64,000 nt of DNA, taken from positions 1 through 64,000 of the forward strand of contig JABDAH010000003.1 of NCBI GenBank assembly GCA_013289265.1. Direction: 5' to 3'. How positions within the stretch are numbered: position 1 is the stretch's first letter; each line of letters starts with the position of its first letter. The notes below the pieces were generated by a model. It ran no database searches. It was not told the origin of the DNA and worked only from the letters and a program-made list of their open reading frames with translations. This DNA comes from Alphaproteobacteria bacterium (GTDB lineage Bacteria > Pseudomonadota > Alphaproteobacteria > UBA9219). A program made the position numbers and the translations under genes. Of this stretch, positions 27,134 through 36,432 are shown one piece after another.

Positions 27134-28267
27134 TCAACTTTTTACCTCGGCAACATCACCCGCAGCCTGCCTGTCCGCGAAATCGCGTGTGAAGTCCGTA
27201 AAAGTTTTTTCTTCAATCGCTTTGCGCATACCCCGCATTAAATCCTGATAATAATGCAGATTATGCCATGTGAGCAGCATCGGCCCCAGAATTTCCTCGG
27301 CGCGAAACAGATGATGGATATAGGCGCGGGAATGATTGCTGCAAGTGGGACATGCACAACTCTCATCAATCGGGCGCGGGTCATTCATGTGCCGGGCATT
27401 CCGCATATTCACCGTGCCACGGCGCGTAAAAGCCTGCCCGGTGCGACCAGAGCGTGTTGGTATCACGCAATCAAACATATCGATACCACGTGCGACAGCC
27501 CCCACCAGATCATCCGGCTTACCTACACCCATTAAATAGCGCGGCTTATCGCCTGGCAAATGCGGCACGACAGAATCAAGAACCTTGAACATGGCTTCCT
27601 GCCCCTCGCCCACCGCGAGGCCGCCAACGGCATAACCATCGAACCCGATTTTCTTGAGGGCATCCGCCGATTCCGCGCGCAAATCAGGATAGATACTCCC
27701 CTGATTAATGCCAAACAATGCATAGCCGGGGCGCGGCTTGAATGCTTTCTTGCAGCGCTCGGCCCAGCGCATCGACATACGCATGGAACTGGCCGCCTGC
27801 GCATGTGTCGCCGGATGCGGCGTGCATTCATCGAAACACATCGTGATATTGGAATCCAGATTATGCTGAATCTCCATCGAGCGTTCCGGCGTTAATTCGT
27901 GCTTGCTGCCATCAAGGTGGGAGCGGAATGTCACGCCATTTTCGTTAATCTTGCGCAGCTCCGACAGTGACATGACTTGGTAACCGCCGGAGTCAGTAAT
28001 GATAGGTCCCGGCCAGTTCATAAATTTATGCAGCCCGCCAAGCGCGGCAACCCGTTCCGACGTGGGACGCAGCATCAAATGATAAGTGTTGCAGATGGCA
28101 AGTTCAGCCCCCGTCGCGCGCACGGAATCCGGATGCATGGCCTTAACGGTGGCCGCCGTCGCGGTGGCAATAAAGCACGGCGTTTCGAAACTGCCATGCG
28201 CGGTGGTAACACGGCCACGCCGCGCAGTTTGGTCTGTAGCCAAAAGATCAAAACGGAATTCGGTCAT
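27134..28267 (-). CDS. tgt: Queuine tRNA-ribosyltransferase (tRNA-guanine transglycosylase)
   Basis: A 377-residue TGT that exchanges the wobble guanine of GUN tRNAs for preQ1. The substrate-binding [10 protein letters not shown] is near residues 92-101, and the nucleophile Asp is in [14 protein letters not shown] (about residue 265). The zinc site follows in [10 protein letters not shown] with a downstream His. Normal length. It follows queA directly (stop and start adjacent), so the two consecutive queuosine steps are coexpressed. Confidence 0.98.
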   Translation of the reverse strand: MTEFRFDLLATDQTARRGRVTTAHGSFETPCFIATATAATVKAMHPDSVRATGAELAICNTYHLMLRPTSERVAALGGLHKFMNWPGPIITDSGGYQVMSLSELRKINENGVTFRSHLDGSKHELTPERSMEIQHNLDSNITMCFDECTPHPATHAQAASSMRMSMRWAERCKKAFKPRPGYALFGINQGSIYPDLRAESADALKKIGFDGYAVGGLAVGEGQEAMFKVLDSVVPHLPGDKPRYLMGVGKPDDLVGAVARGIDMFDCVIPTRSGRTGQAFTRRGTVNMRNARHMNDPRPIDESCACPTCSNHSRAYIHHLFRAEEILGPMLLTWHNLHYYQDLMRGMRKAIEEKTFTDFTRDFADRQAAGDVAEVKS

Positions 28268-29326
28268 TTATGCTTTTTCCAGCAATGTCGCGTCGCCGTA
28301 AGAATAGAAACGGTATTTGTGTTTTATAGCATAGGCATAGGCTTCCTGCATATGGGACAGACCCGCAAAAGCCGATACCAACATGAAAAGAGTCGATTTT
28401 GGCAGATGGAAATTGGTCAGAAGCGCATCCACAATTTTGAATTTATAACCGGGGTAAATAAAAATAGATGTATCGCTATTAAAAGGATGCAGCACACTAT
28501 GTTCGTCTGCCGCGCTTTCCAATAACCGCAGCGAGGTGGTACCGACGGCGACAATGCGACGACCTGCGGCCCGAGCCGCATTAATTGTGGCAGCAGCTTC
28601 GGGGCTGACCTCGCCCCATTCGGCATGCATGACATGGTCTTTCAGGTAATCCGCTTTCACCGGCAGAAAAGTTCCCGCCCCTACATGCAAGGTTACCTTC
28701 ACATGTTGAATGCCTTTATCCCGCAATCGTTGCAACAACTCTGGCGTAAAATGGAGGCCTGCGGTAGGTGCAGCAACGGCCCCGGCCTTGGCAGCATAGA
28801 CCGTCTGATAGCGATCCGAATCCTGTTTGGCAGCACCCACATCGCGCTTGATATAAGGCGGCAATGGTGGCTCACCATATTTGTGCAATAGGTCGAGGAG
28901 TTGGTTATCCGGCACCAAAAAACGCATGAGAATTTGCCCGTCCGCTTTTTTCTCCAGAACTTCGGCGGCAAAATCCGGCGCAAACAGTATCCTGTCGCCT
29001 GCACGCAGTCTTTTGCCGGGCCGGGCGAAGGCGTACCAACTGTGATCTGGCTGTTGTTTATGCAGTAATATTTCTACCGCCACATCACCGCGCTTGCCGT
29101 AAAGACGCGCCGGGATGACTTTAGTATCATTCATCACCAGCAGATCATCAGGCCGCAGCAGGTCTGGCAGATCATAAATGTGGTGGTCTCGAAAAACGGT
29201 CGGCAGGATATGCAACAGCCGAGCATGATCCCGCGGCTCTATCGCCTGCTGGGCGATCAACTCATTCGGCAGGTCGAAGTCAAAATCATCGGTGCGCAGG
29301 TCGCGCGAGGGTAAAATTGTATCCAT
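28268..29326 (-). CDS. queA: S-adenosylmethionine:tRNA ribosyltransferase-isomerase
   Basis: A 352-residue QueA that moves the ribosyl part of SAM onto preQ1-tRNA to make epoxyqueuosine. Family motifs are present: FDFDLPNELIAQQ near the start, HARLLHI, VMNDTKVIPARLYG, PTAGLHFTPELL, HVGAGTFLPV and GTTSLRLLESA, and TNFHLPKSTLFMLVSAF near the end. ATG 29326 suits known starts better than the frame end at 29344. Confidence 0.97.
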   Translation of the reverse strand: MDTILPSRDLRTDDFDFDLPNELIAQQAIEPRDHARLLHILPTVFRDHHIYDLPDLLRPDDLLVMNDTKVIPARLYGKRGDVAVEILLHKQQPDHSWYAFARPGKRLRAGDRILFAPDFAAEVLEKKADGQILMRFLVPDNQLLDLLHKYGEPPLPPYIKRDVGAAKQDSDRYQTVYAAKAGAVAAPTAGLHFTPELLQRLRDKGIQHVKVTLHVGAGTFLPVKADYLKDHVMHAEWGEVSPEAAATINAARAAGRRIVAVGTTSLRLLESAADEHSVLHPFNSDTSIFIYPGYKFKIVDALLTNFHLPKSTLFMLVSAFAGLSHMQEAYAYAIKHKYRFYSYGDATLLEKA

Positions 29327-29373
29327 GGCGCAGCTATAAACCACTTTATCCCGGCCCGCAAAAGGGCAAAGAA

Positions 29374-29405
29374 AAACCGGGGAGCTTTGTGAGGCTCCCC
29401 GGTTT
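29374..29405 (-). terminator. Rho-independent terminator after the pilin gene
   Basis: A 12-bp perfect stem (AAACCGGGGAGC pairing with GCTCCCCGGTTT) with an eight-base loop. Read on the minus strand it is followed by a T-rich tail (TTC TTT). It lies between the prepilin stop (29448) and queA, and so ends the long pilus/secretion transcript. Confidence 0.85.
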
Positions 29406-29447
29406 CTTTAGTCTAACAGTTACCCCGAAGGATACCTGTCTTTATTC

Positions 29448-30113
29448 TTAGAAGCTCTGTGCGAACCTGTAACCAGCCGTCGTTGAAGGCATATTGATTA
29501 GAGCCAAACCACAGCTTGTACCCGTTACCGTTGTATCACCGGCGTTAACGCAAGTACCAGTACCCTGCACCACAGCTGCATAGAGGGTACCGCCGGGGTT
29601 CGAGCAAACTGGCGGAGCACCTGCCGTAGGGCATGAAAGTACCGAATTGAGGGCAATCGCATGAGCGCCGGTATCCGCGAAAACACCACCAATCATGTGG
29701 GCTGCCGCCGCAATACCTGCGATCAGATTCTTGCCATCCTGACTGTTTTGAATAGTCGGGTAATCTAACACGATGTTGGTACCACTAATCTTAGCCGTAA
29801 CACCGGTTGAGGCAACAGTGAGTTTACCAGTCGGTATAGCAACAGCCGTTACAGGCGCCGCAGAACCGGCAGCACCGGTACAACCCGTTGCAGAGCAGGC
29901 TGCGCGAACAGAAGCAACGTAGTTACCCATATCGCCACTGATCTTTGAGGCGTAGGCGCTGGCATAAACGCTCGATGCAGCAGTCCATACGGCACCGAGG
30001 ATCAAACCGATGATACCGAGAACGATAGCGATTTCTGTCAGCGTGAAGCCGCGTTTTTTCTTGTTCGGCGTCGCCGATAATTCGGCAGTCTCTAAGCTTT
30101 TATCCGAGGTCAT
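29448..30113 (-). CDS. Type IV prepilin-like protein 1 (probable major pilin, PilS-like)
   Basis: A 221-residue prepilin. A polar leader of about 22 residues ends in KKKRG, followed by the hydrophobic helix FTLTEIAIVLGIIGLILGAVW with glutamate at mature position 5. The long leader and the large mature protein suit the type IVb class, like PilS of IncI plasmids. The start has GGGAGAG upstream. A strong terminator follows and a 212-base gap precedes it, so this pilin could be expressed from its own promoter at a high level, as expected for the major subunit. The C-terminal part holds cysteines (TCVNAG, TSCGL) that could form the D-loop disulfide. Confidence 0.85.
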   Translation of the reverse strand: MTSDKSLETAELSATPNKKKRGFTLTEIAIVLGIIGLILGAVWTAASSVYASAYASKISGDMGNYVASVRAACSATGCTGAAGSAAPVTAVAIPTGKLTVASTGVTAKISGTNIVLDYPTIQNSQDGKNLIAGIAAAAHMIGGVFADTGAHAIALNSVLSCPTAGAPPVCSNPGGTLYAAVVQGTGTCVNAGDTTVTGTSCGLALINMPSTTAGYRFAQSF

Positions 30114-30325
30114 TAGTTCTCTCCCTGAGTAGTTTGACCGATTAAACTTGATGCGTGAATATACAGGGATAATTATTAAGGTGAAGTAAAGAAGAAACCG
30201 GTTTTTCTTATATAAGACGCAAATGTATTGGTGTCGTAACGAATAGTTTGGTTAATAATTTACTACAACATTTCGAATGTGTAACAAATTTTATCTATCT
30301 CTCATCACACCGCTGAAATTAAAGC
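30114..30325. other. Gap upstream of the first pilin gene
   Basis: About 210 bases of AT-rich sequence without an open frame worth calling. It probably holds the promoter of the 29448-30113 pilin; no confident -35/-10 or sigma-54 pattern is evident. Confidence 0.4.
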
Positions 30326-31069
30326 CTAATTTATTGTCGGCAAGCGTAGCTGATAAACAAGGCGCAGGATATTTCTGGAATTCGACAAACTGCAGTGCGC
30401 GCTCATATCTTTTGCAGTAACGGGCAGAACCCTAGTCGGCGGCGCAGCGCCGCAACCGCTACCTTCCAGAATATTACAACCATTGATGTTGACATCGTAG
30501 ATACCTGCGGGCGCAGCAGGCCCCGACAATTTTGCAGTAAGCTGGACGCAAGCATCAACTGAGATATTACGTATATCAACCGCAAAAAGCTGAGTACTGC
30601 CGGCGGGCGGCGTGGCACAGTTTTGTGCTTTGCAAGAAGTTTGAGGCGGGGTTGAACTTAAATCCCAATCACAAACACGAAAAGTGCCATTGGGGTCTAT
30701 GGCATTACCGCCAGAAGGATCCGCTTTACCCCATGGCGTGTCCGCACATCGATTGTTACAGTTTCTGCAGGTGTTAGCGATCGGCAGACGTTCCATATCC
30801 GCAGGAATAATGTTTTCCTGAATAAAACTCGCCGACAAACCATTCAGGCCCAGTCTGGGGATTCCCAACCTTCCGGCATATCCGCCACGTACATTATTGA
30901 CGACAGTGATGGTTTCTTCATAAGCACGTTGAGTGCGCACATTGTCATAGATGATAGTTGATATCTGCCATATCGCGCCCAAAGTAATACCCGCAACGCC
31001 CAGAACGAGAGCAAGCTCCATTAAATTATAGCCGAGACGCCGCTTTTTAGTTTTGCAAAGCAAATTCAA
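30326..31069 (-). CDS. Type IV prepilin-like protein 2
   Basis: A 247-residue protein with a short basic leader (KKRRLG) and an N-methylation type helix YNLMELALVLGVAGITLGAIW, glutamate at mature position 5. The usual Phe at +1 is Tyr. The body is unusually cysteine-rich (TCRNCNNRC, VCDW, SCKAQNC, DACV, GCNI, GCG, HCS), so several disulfides are likely. A DTPW block and a VDACVQL block recur in the third and fourth family members, so these are paralogues. It overlaps the next upstream gene by 23 bases. Probably a minor pilin. Confidence 0.8.
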   Translation of the reverse strand: MNLLCKTKKRRLGYNLMELALVLGVAGITLGAIWQISTIIYDNVRTQRAYEETITVVNNVRGGYAGRLGIPRLGLNGLSASFIQENIIPADMERLPIANTCRNCNNRCADTPWGKADPSGGNAIDPNGTFRVCDWDLSSTPPQTSCKAQNCATPPAGSTQLFAVDIRNISVDACVQLTAKLSGPAAPAGIYDVNINGCNILEGSGCGAAPPTRVLPVTAKDMSAHCSLSNSRNILRLVYQLRLPTIN

Positions 31070-31721
31070 GATCTACCTCGTTTAAAGTATTTCCGCACCA
31101 TATCTGAGCTTGTTTATATGTCAAAGGAAGCGGGACCGCTGCATTTTGCGAAACACCTTTTTTAATGACGATACTCGTACCTGCAGCCATACCTTGAGTT
31201 CCTGCACGCAAGAAACCAATCACATCACTGTTGAGGGGTAAGGATACAAGCAAATCTGTACAGTCTGTTGGACTGATGCCCTGTAATACGAGCCGAAAGG
31301 AGTTGTTTGGTCTGCCTGTCACAATATTATCTTCTGCAAACACGTAAAAAGATCCACCGGTTACAGTACCGCGATTGAGATCATGATCCATCGGGGTATT
31401 ACCGGCTCCAAGAGAAGGCGCGCGCCGCATTTCAACTGGCAGTGTCGTTGCTTTATCCATCAGACGAGTGATATCGACAGGCGGTGTTCCAACACCAATA
31501 TCCGACCATTTCTGGATTTTATAGCCGTAATAGTCACGAATTCCCTGCACTGCTTCAACGATCTGCTGATTGGTACGACTGACATGATAACTGCCCCATA
31601 CCGTCGTGCCGACGGTCCAGAGGAACCCTATTAAAAGGCCGATAACAGCAAAAATGATGGCAAGCTCAGTTAAAGTGAAGCCCGCCTGTTTTTTATTATT
31701 ATATTTTGAGAAAGAGTTCAT
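31047..31721 (-). CDS. Type IV prepilin-like protein 3
   Basis: A 224-residue prepilin: leader ending in KKQAG, then FTLTELAIIFAVIGLLIGFLW with glutamate at position 5. The mature body has the family's C-terminal PTDCTDLLVSL block and two further cysteines. The length is similar to its neighbours. Gene order and overlap with prepilin 2 show a cotranscribed minor pilin set. Confidence 0.82.
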   Translation of the reverse strand: MNSFSKYNNKKQAGFTLTELAIIFAVIGLLIGFLWTVGTTVWGSYHVSRTNQQIVEAVQGIRDYYGYKIQKWSDIGVGTPPVDITRLMDKATTLPVEMRRAPSLGAGNTPMDHDLNRGTVTGGSFYVFAEDNIVTGRPNNSFRLVLQGISPTDCTDLLVSLPLNSDVIGFLRAGTQGMAAGTSIVIKKGVSQNAAVPLPLTYKQAQIWCGNTLNEVDLEFALQN

Positions 31722-31739
31722 TTTATTTATCAGACCCCG

Positions 31740-32402
31740 TCACATCGAGCTGCCGAGATTGTAATACCAGTCAAGGGTAGAAATTGACCCAGCCAGGCAT
31801 GCTGCATTGATAGCAACTACCGACATAGGCAACGGCATTGCCAAATTGCCATCAAGGCCCACCGGGTTGCCATTGATATCTATTCGTTTCAATCCTGTTG
31901 TGGGACCCGGCAAAGAATTATGAGTAAGAAGATCGACGCAAGCATCTGATGGCACGTTACTATAACGGACAATAAATTGTACCGGGTTTCCGCTGCTACC
32001 TACCAGGGAAATTTGGGCCGTTCCGGTGCAAATCCCCACGTCCTTATTCCAGGGCGTATTAACAGTTGTATTCGCACAGGCCGCTGAAGGATCCGTTACC
32101 ATATCAGAAGGAAATATACCTTGCTGAAGATACTGCTGGCTATAAGTTGTAAAATTAGGTGTCGCGGGTGGCGACAGGGCCGCAAAGCTGGTTTGCCTAC
32201 CTGTGTACATAGAACGCATATTAATGGCTATCTGGCCTAAATCTTCGCCTGCCCTATTGAGTTTTGATTTATAAGAAACGGCTGAAGCAACCTCAAATAT
32301 GATCCCTACCAGCGTTCCAATAACGCCTAACACAATAGCGATTTCGGCCAGGCTGAGACCCGACCTGCGGTTGAGGTGTTTTGAGGGATGAGGCCAAGAC
32401 AT
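31740..32402 (-). CDS. Type IV prepilin-like protein 4
   Basis: A 220-residue prepilin: leader ending in RRSG, then LSLAEIAIVLGVIGTLVGIIFEV with glutamate at position 5 and Leu in place of Phe at +1. It shares the NTPWNK block with prepilin 2 and SDACVDLL with prepilins 2 and 3. It is the first of the pilin genes after the GspF-like gene, with an 83-base gap. Confidence 0.8.
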   Translation of the reverse strand: MSWPHPSKHLNRRSGLSLAEIAIVLGVIGTLVGIIFEVASAVSYKSKLNRAGEDLGQIAINMRSMYTGRQTSFAALSPPATPNFTTYSQQYLQQGIFPSDMVTDPSAACANTTVNTPWNKDVGICTGTAQISLVGSSGNPVQFIVRYSNVPSDACVDLLTHNSLPGPTTGLKRIDINGNPVGLDGNLAMPLPMSVVAINAACLAGSISTLDWYYNLGSSM

Positions 32403-32485
32403 GCCGAACGGAACTCCACAATTTATTTATGTGGTCTTAAGCTTACTAAAAATTGGTTAAAATATTTCCTATGTCCAAATGTAGG

Positions 32486-33583
32486 CTAATTCATGCCGCC
32501 GCCTGGTTTTGCCAGTTCGCTGACAACGCCGAAAATAGCCATCATGGCCCAGGCAATGATGCCTCCGACAACAGCCATACCAGCATTGCGGGAAATGGCA
32601 GCTTGGGTTTTCATGGATAAAATTTGTTCGTTGATCCATTCATGCGTAACCTGTTCGATAACAGACCCAACGTCAGCGCGTTCGGACAGAATTTCAAGAT
32701 CGACCGCCACCATAGGGTCAGGAAAATTATATTTTCCAATACGCAGGGCTTCACCCAGATTGCGGCCACGCAAAACTTCCTGACGCGCGGCACTCACACG
32801 TTCGCGCATCCAGGGATTGCTTTGCTCCTCCAAAATTTCCAAAGCGCGCTTCAAGGGAACCTGCGCCCCGAGAAGAGCAGAAAGTCCGAGCATAAAACCG
32901 CTTCCCTGCAAAACACGGTACCAGGACCAGGGCGGATACATGTCCATCTTTGCCCTGAGAGGGCCACGCCAGTAAGGCAATGTGGCACCGATAACAATAC
33001 CAACAACGATTACAAAAATGATAAAGGTCAGGCCCCAATCATTTAGCATATCCGAAACAGGAACCAGACTGCCCATGGCAGCGATAACATTCGCCGGCGC
33101 GCTTTTACGCATATTGGCGATCATGTTAACGCCGAAGCTCCATAGAACGAAACTAACCAGCGCCAACATGGCAAAAGGATAACTGACGGCATGTAAAACC
33201 GCATCCTTCATCTGCTTGCCTTTTTCGCCAAGCGTTTGAATAGAGTGCAGAGATTTAGCCATCGTACCGGATTCTTCACCTGCGCGTATCATGTAAAGCT
33301 CGCCGGTCGGCACCCAGCCTTCCATGGCTTCCGACAAGGTAACGCCTGAACGGTCTTTCAAGAACCAGTCGCGCAGCGCCACGGCCGCAGGGCGTTTAGG
33401 ATATTTGCCCATTTCCGATGTGTTGAGATAAAGCCGGTCAAGGCTGCGCGACAAAGCTTCGTTCATACGCAACATGCCTTCAAGTTTGCGATAAATTCTG
33501 TAACGATGTTTCTTGCTCGTACGAAACTGAAATTTCGTCAACCAGCGCTCGAAATCTTCCAGATTAAAATTGGAATCACTCAT
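32486..33583 (-). CDS. Type IVb pilus inner membrane platform protein (PilR/GspF family)
   Basis: A 365-residue inner membrane protein of the GspF/PilC/PilR class. Two similar halves (about residues 60-185 and 250-350) carry the GspF pattern (SLHSIQTLGEKGKQMKDAV; GAQVPLKRALEILEEQSNP), with hydrophobic segments at about 138-160, 190-210 and 340-358. It anchors the assembly ATPase at the membrane. Its ATG overlaps the ATPase stop by four bases. Confidence 0.9.
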   Translation of the reverse strand: MSDSNFNLEDFERWLTKFQFRTSKKHRYRIYRKLEGMLRMNEALSRSLDRLYLNTSEMGKYPKRPAAVALRDWFLKDRSGVTLSEAMEGWVPTGELYMIRAGEESGTMAKSLHSIQTLGEKGKQMKDAVLHAVSYPFAMLALVSFVLWSFGVNMIANMRKSAPANVIAAMGSLVPVSDMLNDWGLTFIIFVIVVGIVIGATLPYWRGPLRAKMDMYPPWSWYRVLQGSGFMLGLSALLGAQVPLKRALEILEEQSNPWMRERVSAARQEVLRGRNLGEALRIGKYNFPDPMVAVDLEILSERADVGSVIEQVTHEWINEQILSMKTQAAISRNAGMAVVGGIIAWAMMAIFGVVSELAKPGGGMN

Positions 33584-35520
33584 GGCATTGCCCCTAATTT
33601 TTGTTCCACTTCAGCCAGTTCACGATCTGCTGAAAAAGGACCCAACTCAAATTCGGCATCATCTGGTGAAACTTCGCCGCGACGCACTTTCTCCAAACCA
33701 TGCCACAGCATGGTAATCCCGTTTAGGCCAACAGGCGACAGCCAGTAAAGGCGCGCGTCTTCCATACGGTTATCGTGGAGCAATTCCATAATTTTGGCAT
33801 CGGTCTCAATAACTTCAGCGCAAATCGTACGGCCCGCGCGGCCCTTGTAGCATTTGGAACATCCTTCCGGATTGGCGTAATAAACATTGCTCAGATCGGG
33901 CTCAGATAACCTTTCCATATGCGGCGTAGCAACGTCGGCCTTGTTACGCATAGCATCCATAACAGCAAGCCCCGCGCGTACGCGCCGGTTATAATCTTTA
34001 TACTGAGGCCCCAGTTCTTTAGGGGCATCCACCATCGAAATACGGCAGTTCTTGCACATGCCGCGCAGCAAACGCTGACAGATCATGCCGCGCACAAGAT
34101 GATGGTCATAGACCATGTAAGGCTCAATCCCGATATCACGCAAACGCATCGGTGTCGCAAGCGCTGAATAAACGTGGCCGGTCGTATAAACCTGACGTCC
34201 TGTCAGCGCCAAACGGAAACAAAATTTGGCCGTTTGCATATCGCGAATTTCGCCAAGCATGACGATGTCGGGATCAAGGCGCAAAGCGCAACGCATGATT
34301 TCTACGAATGTCTTTTCACGCTGCTCGTCTTTAACTGACGCCGAGACGCCGATCTGACGGGCGCCGATAATGCCGCCTTCAGGCGGATCTTCGACCATCA
34401 GGCAATTAAGCTGCATATTGGTTTCAGACATACGGCGGTTTAGCGTCACACGCAGTGTTGTGGTTTTACCCTGATTAACGGGGCCAGAGAAAATACGCAT
34501 CCCGCCCGGAAGGGCGCGCAGGCTTTGAACAACCTTCAATTGCTCTTGAGAAAAACCAAGAGAATCCACATCCGCCATTACAAAATTTTCGCCGAACAAG
34601 GCAGCAGAGTCATACTGAAGCCGCATATCAAGATAGCGGCCCTCATTAGCGAGTGGCACCCATTGGCAGCGCACGCTGATAATGCCTTTAGGCAAGGCTA
34701 TGGTATCACGGCCCTTGGCATCTGATGTCAACATCGCCGCTTGCGGTTCGGACCAATTCGCCGTTGATCCTGACTGGCCTATCGAGTGAGAATAAACCGC
34801 CGCCAGGAATTGCTCACCCTCGCGTTGCGTCCAGGTTTCCCAGATACGCAAGGCGCCGTCGATACGAAACTCGACACGTGTTCTGTTGTTGACCGCTTCG
34901 ATATGGATGTCATTGGCGTTGGCTTCAACTGCTTTTTGTAAAGTCTCAACGATTTTGCGACGAACGGCATTATCATCAAACTGGCCGGAGATCGTCTGAC
35001 GATCGGCATACAAATAAGCCTGGCTGATGATATTGGGGGTTACGTATCGCGGCTCATCGACCCGGAAGCCCTGGCGCTTGGCCGCTAGCGCAACCGAAGT
35101 AACAAGCGGGGAACGACGATGCGAAGCGCTGACAAGCCACAGACCAGAATCAAACAAGGCACATAAATTACGGGATTCATCGGGAATTTTTAGGGGACCG
35201 CCTTCAACAGTTAAAACCATTCCGCCGAAAGCAAGCGAGGAGCCCGCCATCGCCATACTGCGTTCATCTTCAATTTTGATGGCGTCTTGTTTCTGTGGCG
35301 GGTTTTCTGCGGCGTTCTTAGCAGCTTCTTTTGCGGCATTTTTTCTGGCAGCCTCAACAGCCGGGTCCTTAGCGTCCGCCGATGTTAAGGAGGGCGGTGT
35401 TTGACTGCGCGCCGTAGCTGGGGCTAAAGGAGTTGCCTTCGGCTCTGTTTTTTTAGGCGGCGATTTGGGGGCTCTTAATGCGCGTAGCTTTTCGCCCAAT
35501 TGTGAAATAGGATTTTGCAA
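33580..35520 (-). CDS. Type IVb pilus assembly ATPase (PilQ/GspE family)
   Basis: A 646-residue secretion ATPase. A basic, Ala/Lys/Pro-rich N-terminal tail (1-90) is followed by an N-terminal domain and the ATPase domain (about 195-590). Walker A reads GPVNQGKTTT (about 348-357) instead of the common GPTGSGKTTT but keeps G-x4-GKT; Walker B is MLGEIRD, and the Asp box and His box are present. A tetracysteine zinc motif (CKNC ... CSKC) is typical of GspE. It drives pilus assembly. The apparent start is TTG 35520, without a clear ribosome site, so a later start is possible. Confidence 0.9.
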   Translation of the reverse strand: MQNPISQLGEKLRALRAPKSPPKKTEPKATPLAPATARSQTPPSLTSADAKDPAVEAARKNAAKEAAKNAAENPPQKQDAIKIEDERSMAMAGSSLAFGGMVLTVEGGPLKIPDESRNLCALFDSGLWLVSASHRRSPLVTSVALAAKRQGFRVDEPRYVTPNIISQAYLYADRQTISGQFDDNAVRRKIVETLQKAVEANANDIHIEAVNNRTRVEFRIDGALRIWETWTQREGEQFLAAVYSHSIGQSGSTANWSEPQAAMLTSDAKGRDTIALPKGIISVRCQWVPLANEGRYLDMRLQYDSAALFGENFVMADVDSLGFSQEQLKVVQSLRALPGGMRIFSGPVNQGKTTTLRVTLNRRMSETNMQLNCLMVEDPPEGGIIGARQIGVSASVKDEQREKTFVEIMRCALRLDPDIVMLGEIRDMQTAKFCFRLALTGRQVYTTGHVYSALATPMRLRDIGIEPYMVYDHHLVRGMICQRLLRGMCKNCRISMVDAPKELGPQYKDYNRRVRAGLAVMDAMRNKADVATPHMERLSEPDLSNVYYANPEGCSKCYKGRAGRTICAEVIETDAKIMELLHDNRMEDARLYWLSPVGLNGITMLWHGLEKVRRGEVSPDDAEFELGPFSADRELAEVEQKLGAMP

Positions 35521-35577
35521 TCAGATTACCGCTTTCTTGAAAAAAAACCTCCAGACAGGGCAACAAGAAAGCCACCC

Positions 35578-36432
35578 TTAGGGAGTATTGTTAAACACAG
35601 CCTGCACATTCTTGACATGCAGCACATGCTTGACATTATTCTGATGTAACTCAACGCCTGAGGATGTAATAGCCGTCACCGTAGCACCCTCAAGCTGATC
35701 ACCAACCTGTACGGTTTTTGTTTGTGCATCGCCGGTCTTGATAATCGCGCTGAAGCGCCCACTACTACCGACAATACGCTGAACTTCCAAATTACTGAAA
35801 GAAGACATTGGCGTAGGCATCGGCATCGCACGTTGCGAAAAAGAAGATGATATTGGGGAGGGCAAAGGCATAGGCAACGCTTGCATCGGCATTTGATTTG
35901 CCTGCCTTAAAGCACTGGCGGGAATGGCTCCTGAAAGAGAAGGTCCGCCGCCTTCACGCTCGTTGCGGATTTTATCAAGCTCGTTCAAATGCTTTTCAAG
36001 ATCAATCAACGCCTCAATCTTGGCGATGGCCTGATGCGCACTGTTGAGATCATCCAGTGTCATAGCTTCAGTGGCGCTTAACCGTTTGGCGACACCTTTA
36101 GCGGAATCCGCAATTTTGTCCTCAGCACCACTAATGGTTTTTGGCCCCTTGCTCTCTTTTTCAGCAGCGGGGGTCGCGGCAGCGGCAATTGTTGGGTCAG
36201 GATTTGTCGAAGGGGCAACTATCTTGGGCGCTGCATCTACAACAGGTGCAGCAGTCGAAGAAGCTGGAGCTGCTGTAGCCGTAGTTGAATCCGCAACCGG
36301 ACTTGGGGCTGTTGCTGGTGGTAGAGCCGTTTGGCCATAAGCAGCAGGTATCTGGGTTGCCATTCCGCCAAAAAATACGGAAAGTGCAATGAGCATCAAA
36401 GGGCGTAAGTCCATTTTATGTACGGTTTTCAT
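35578..36432 (-). CDS. Type IVb pilus protein PilP-like
   Basis: A 284-residue exported protein: signal peptide (about 1-34), a long Ala/Pro/Thr-rich stretch (35-95), a helical region (120-165) and a C-terminal small beta domain (about 225-280: KTVQVGDQLEGATVTAITSSGVEL, then KHVLHVKNV). The C-terminal part matches the PilP pattern, which links the inner membrane complex to the secretin. The start overlaps the PilO2-like stop by 17 bases. Confidence 0.75.
   Translation of the reverse strand: MKTVHKMDLRPLMLIALSVFFGGMATQIPAAYGQTALPPATAPSPVADSTTATAAPASSTAAPVVDAAPKIVAPSTNPDPTIAAAATPAAEKESKGPKTISGAEDKIADSAKGVAKRLSATEAMTLDDLNSAHQAIAKIEALIDLEKHLNELDKIRNEREGGGPSLSGAIPASALRQANQMPMQALPMPLPSPISSSFSQRAMPMPTPMSSFSNLEVQRIVGSSGRFSAIIKTGDAQTKTVQVGDQLEGATVTAITSSGVELHQNNVKHVLHVKNVQAVFNNTP

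Noticed and set aside
27000-27137. N-terminal extension of the SH3 protein rich in Pro and Gly
   Set aside because: It is translation through an intergenic repeat; a signal peptide starts at ATG 26990.
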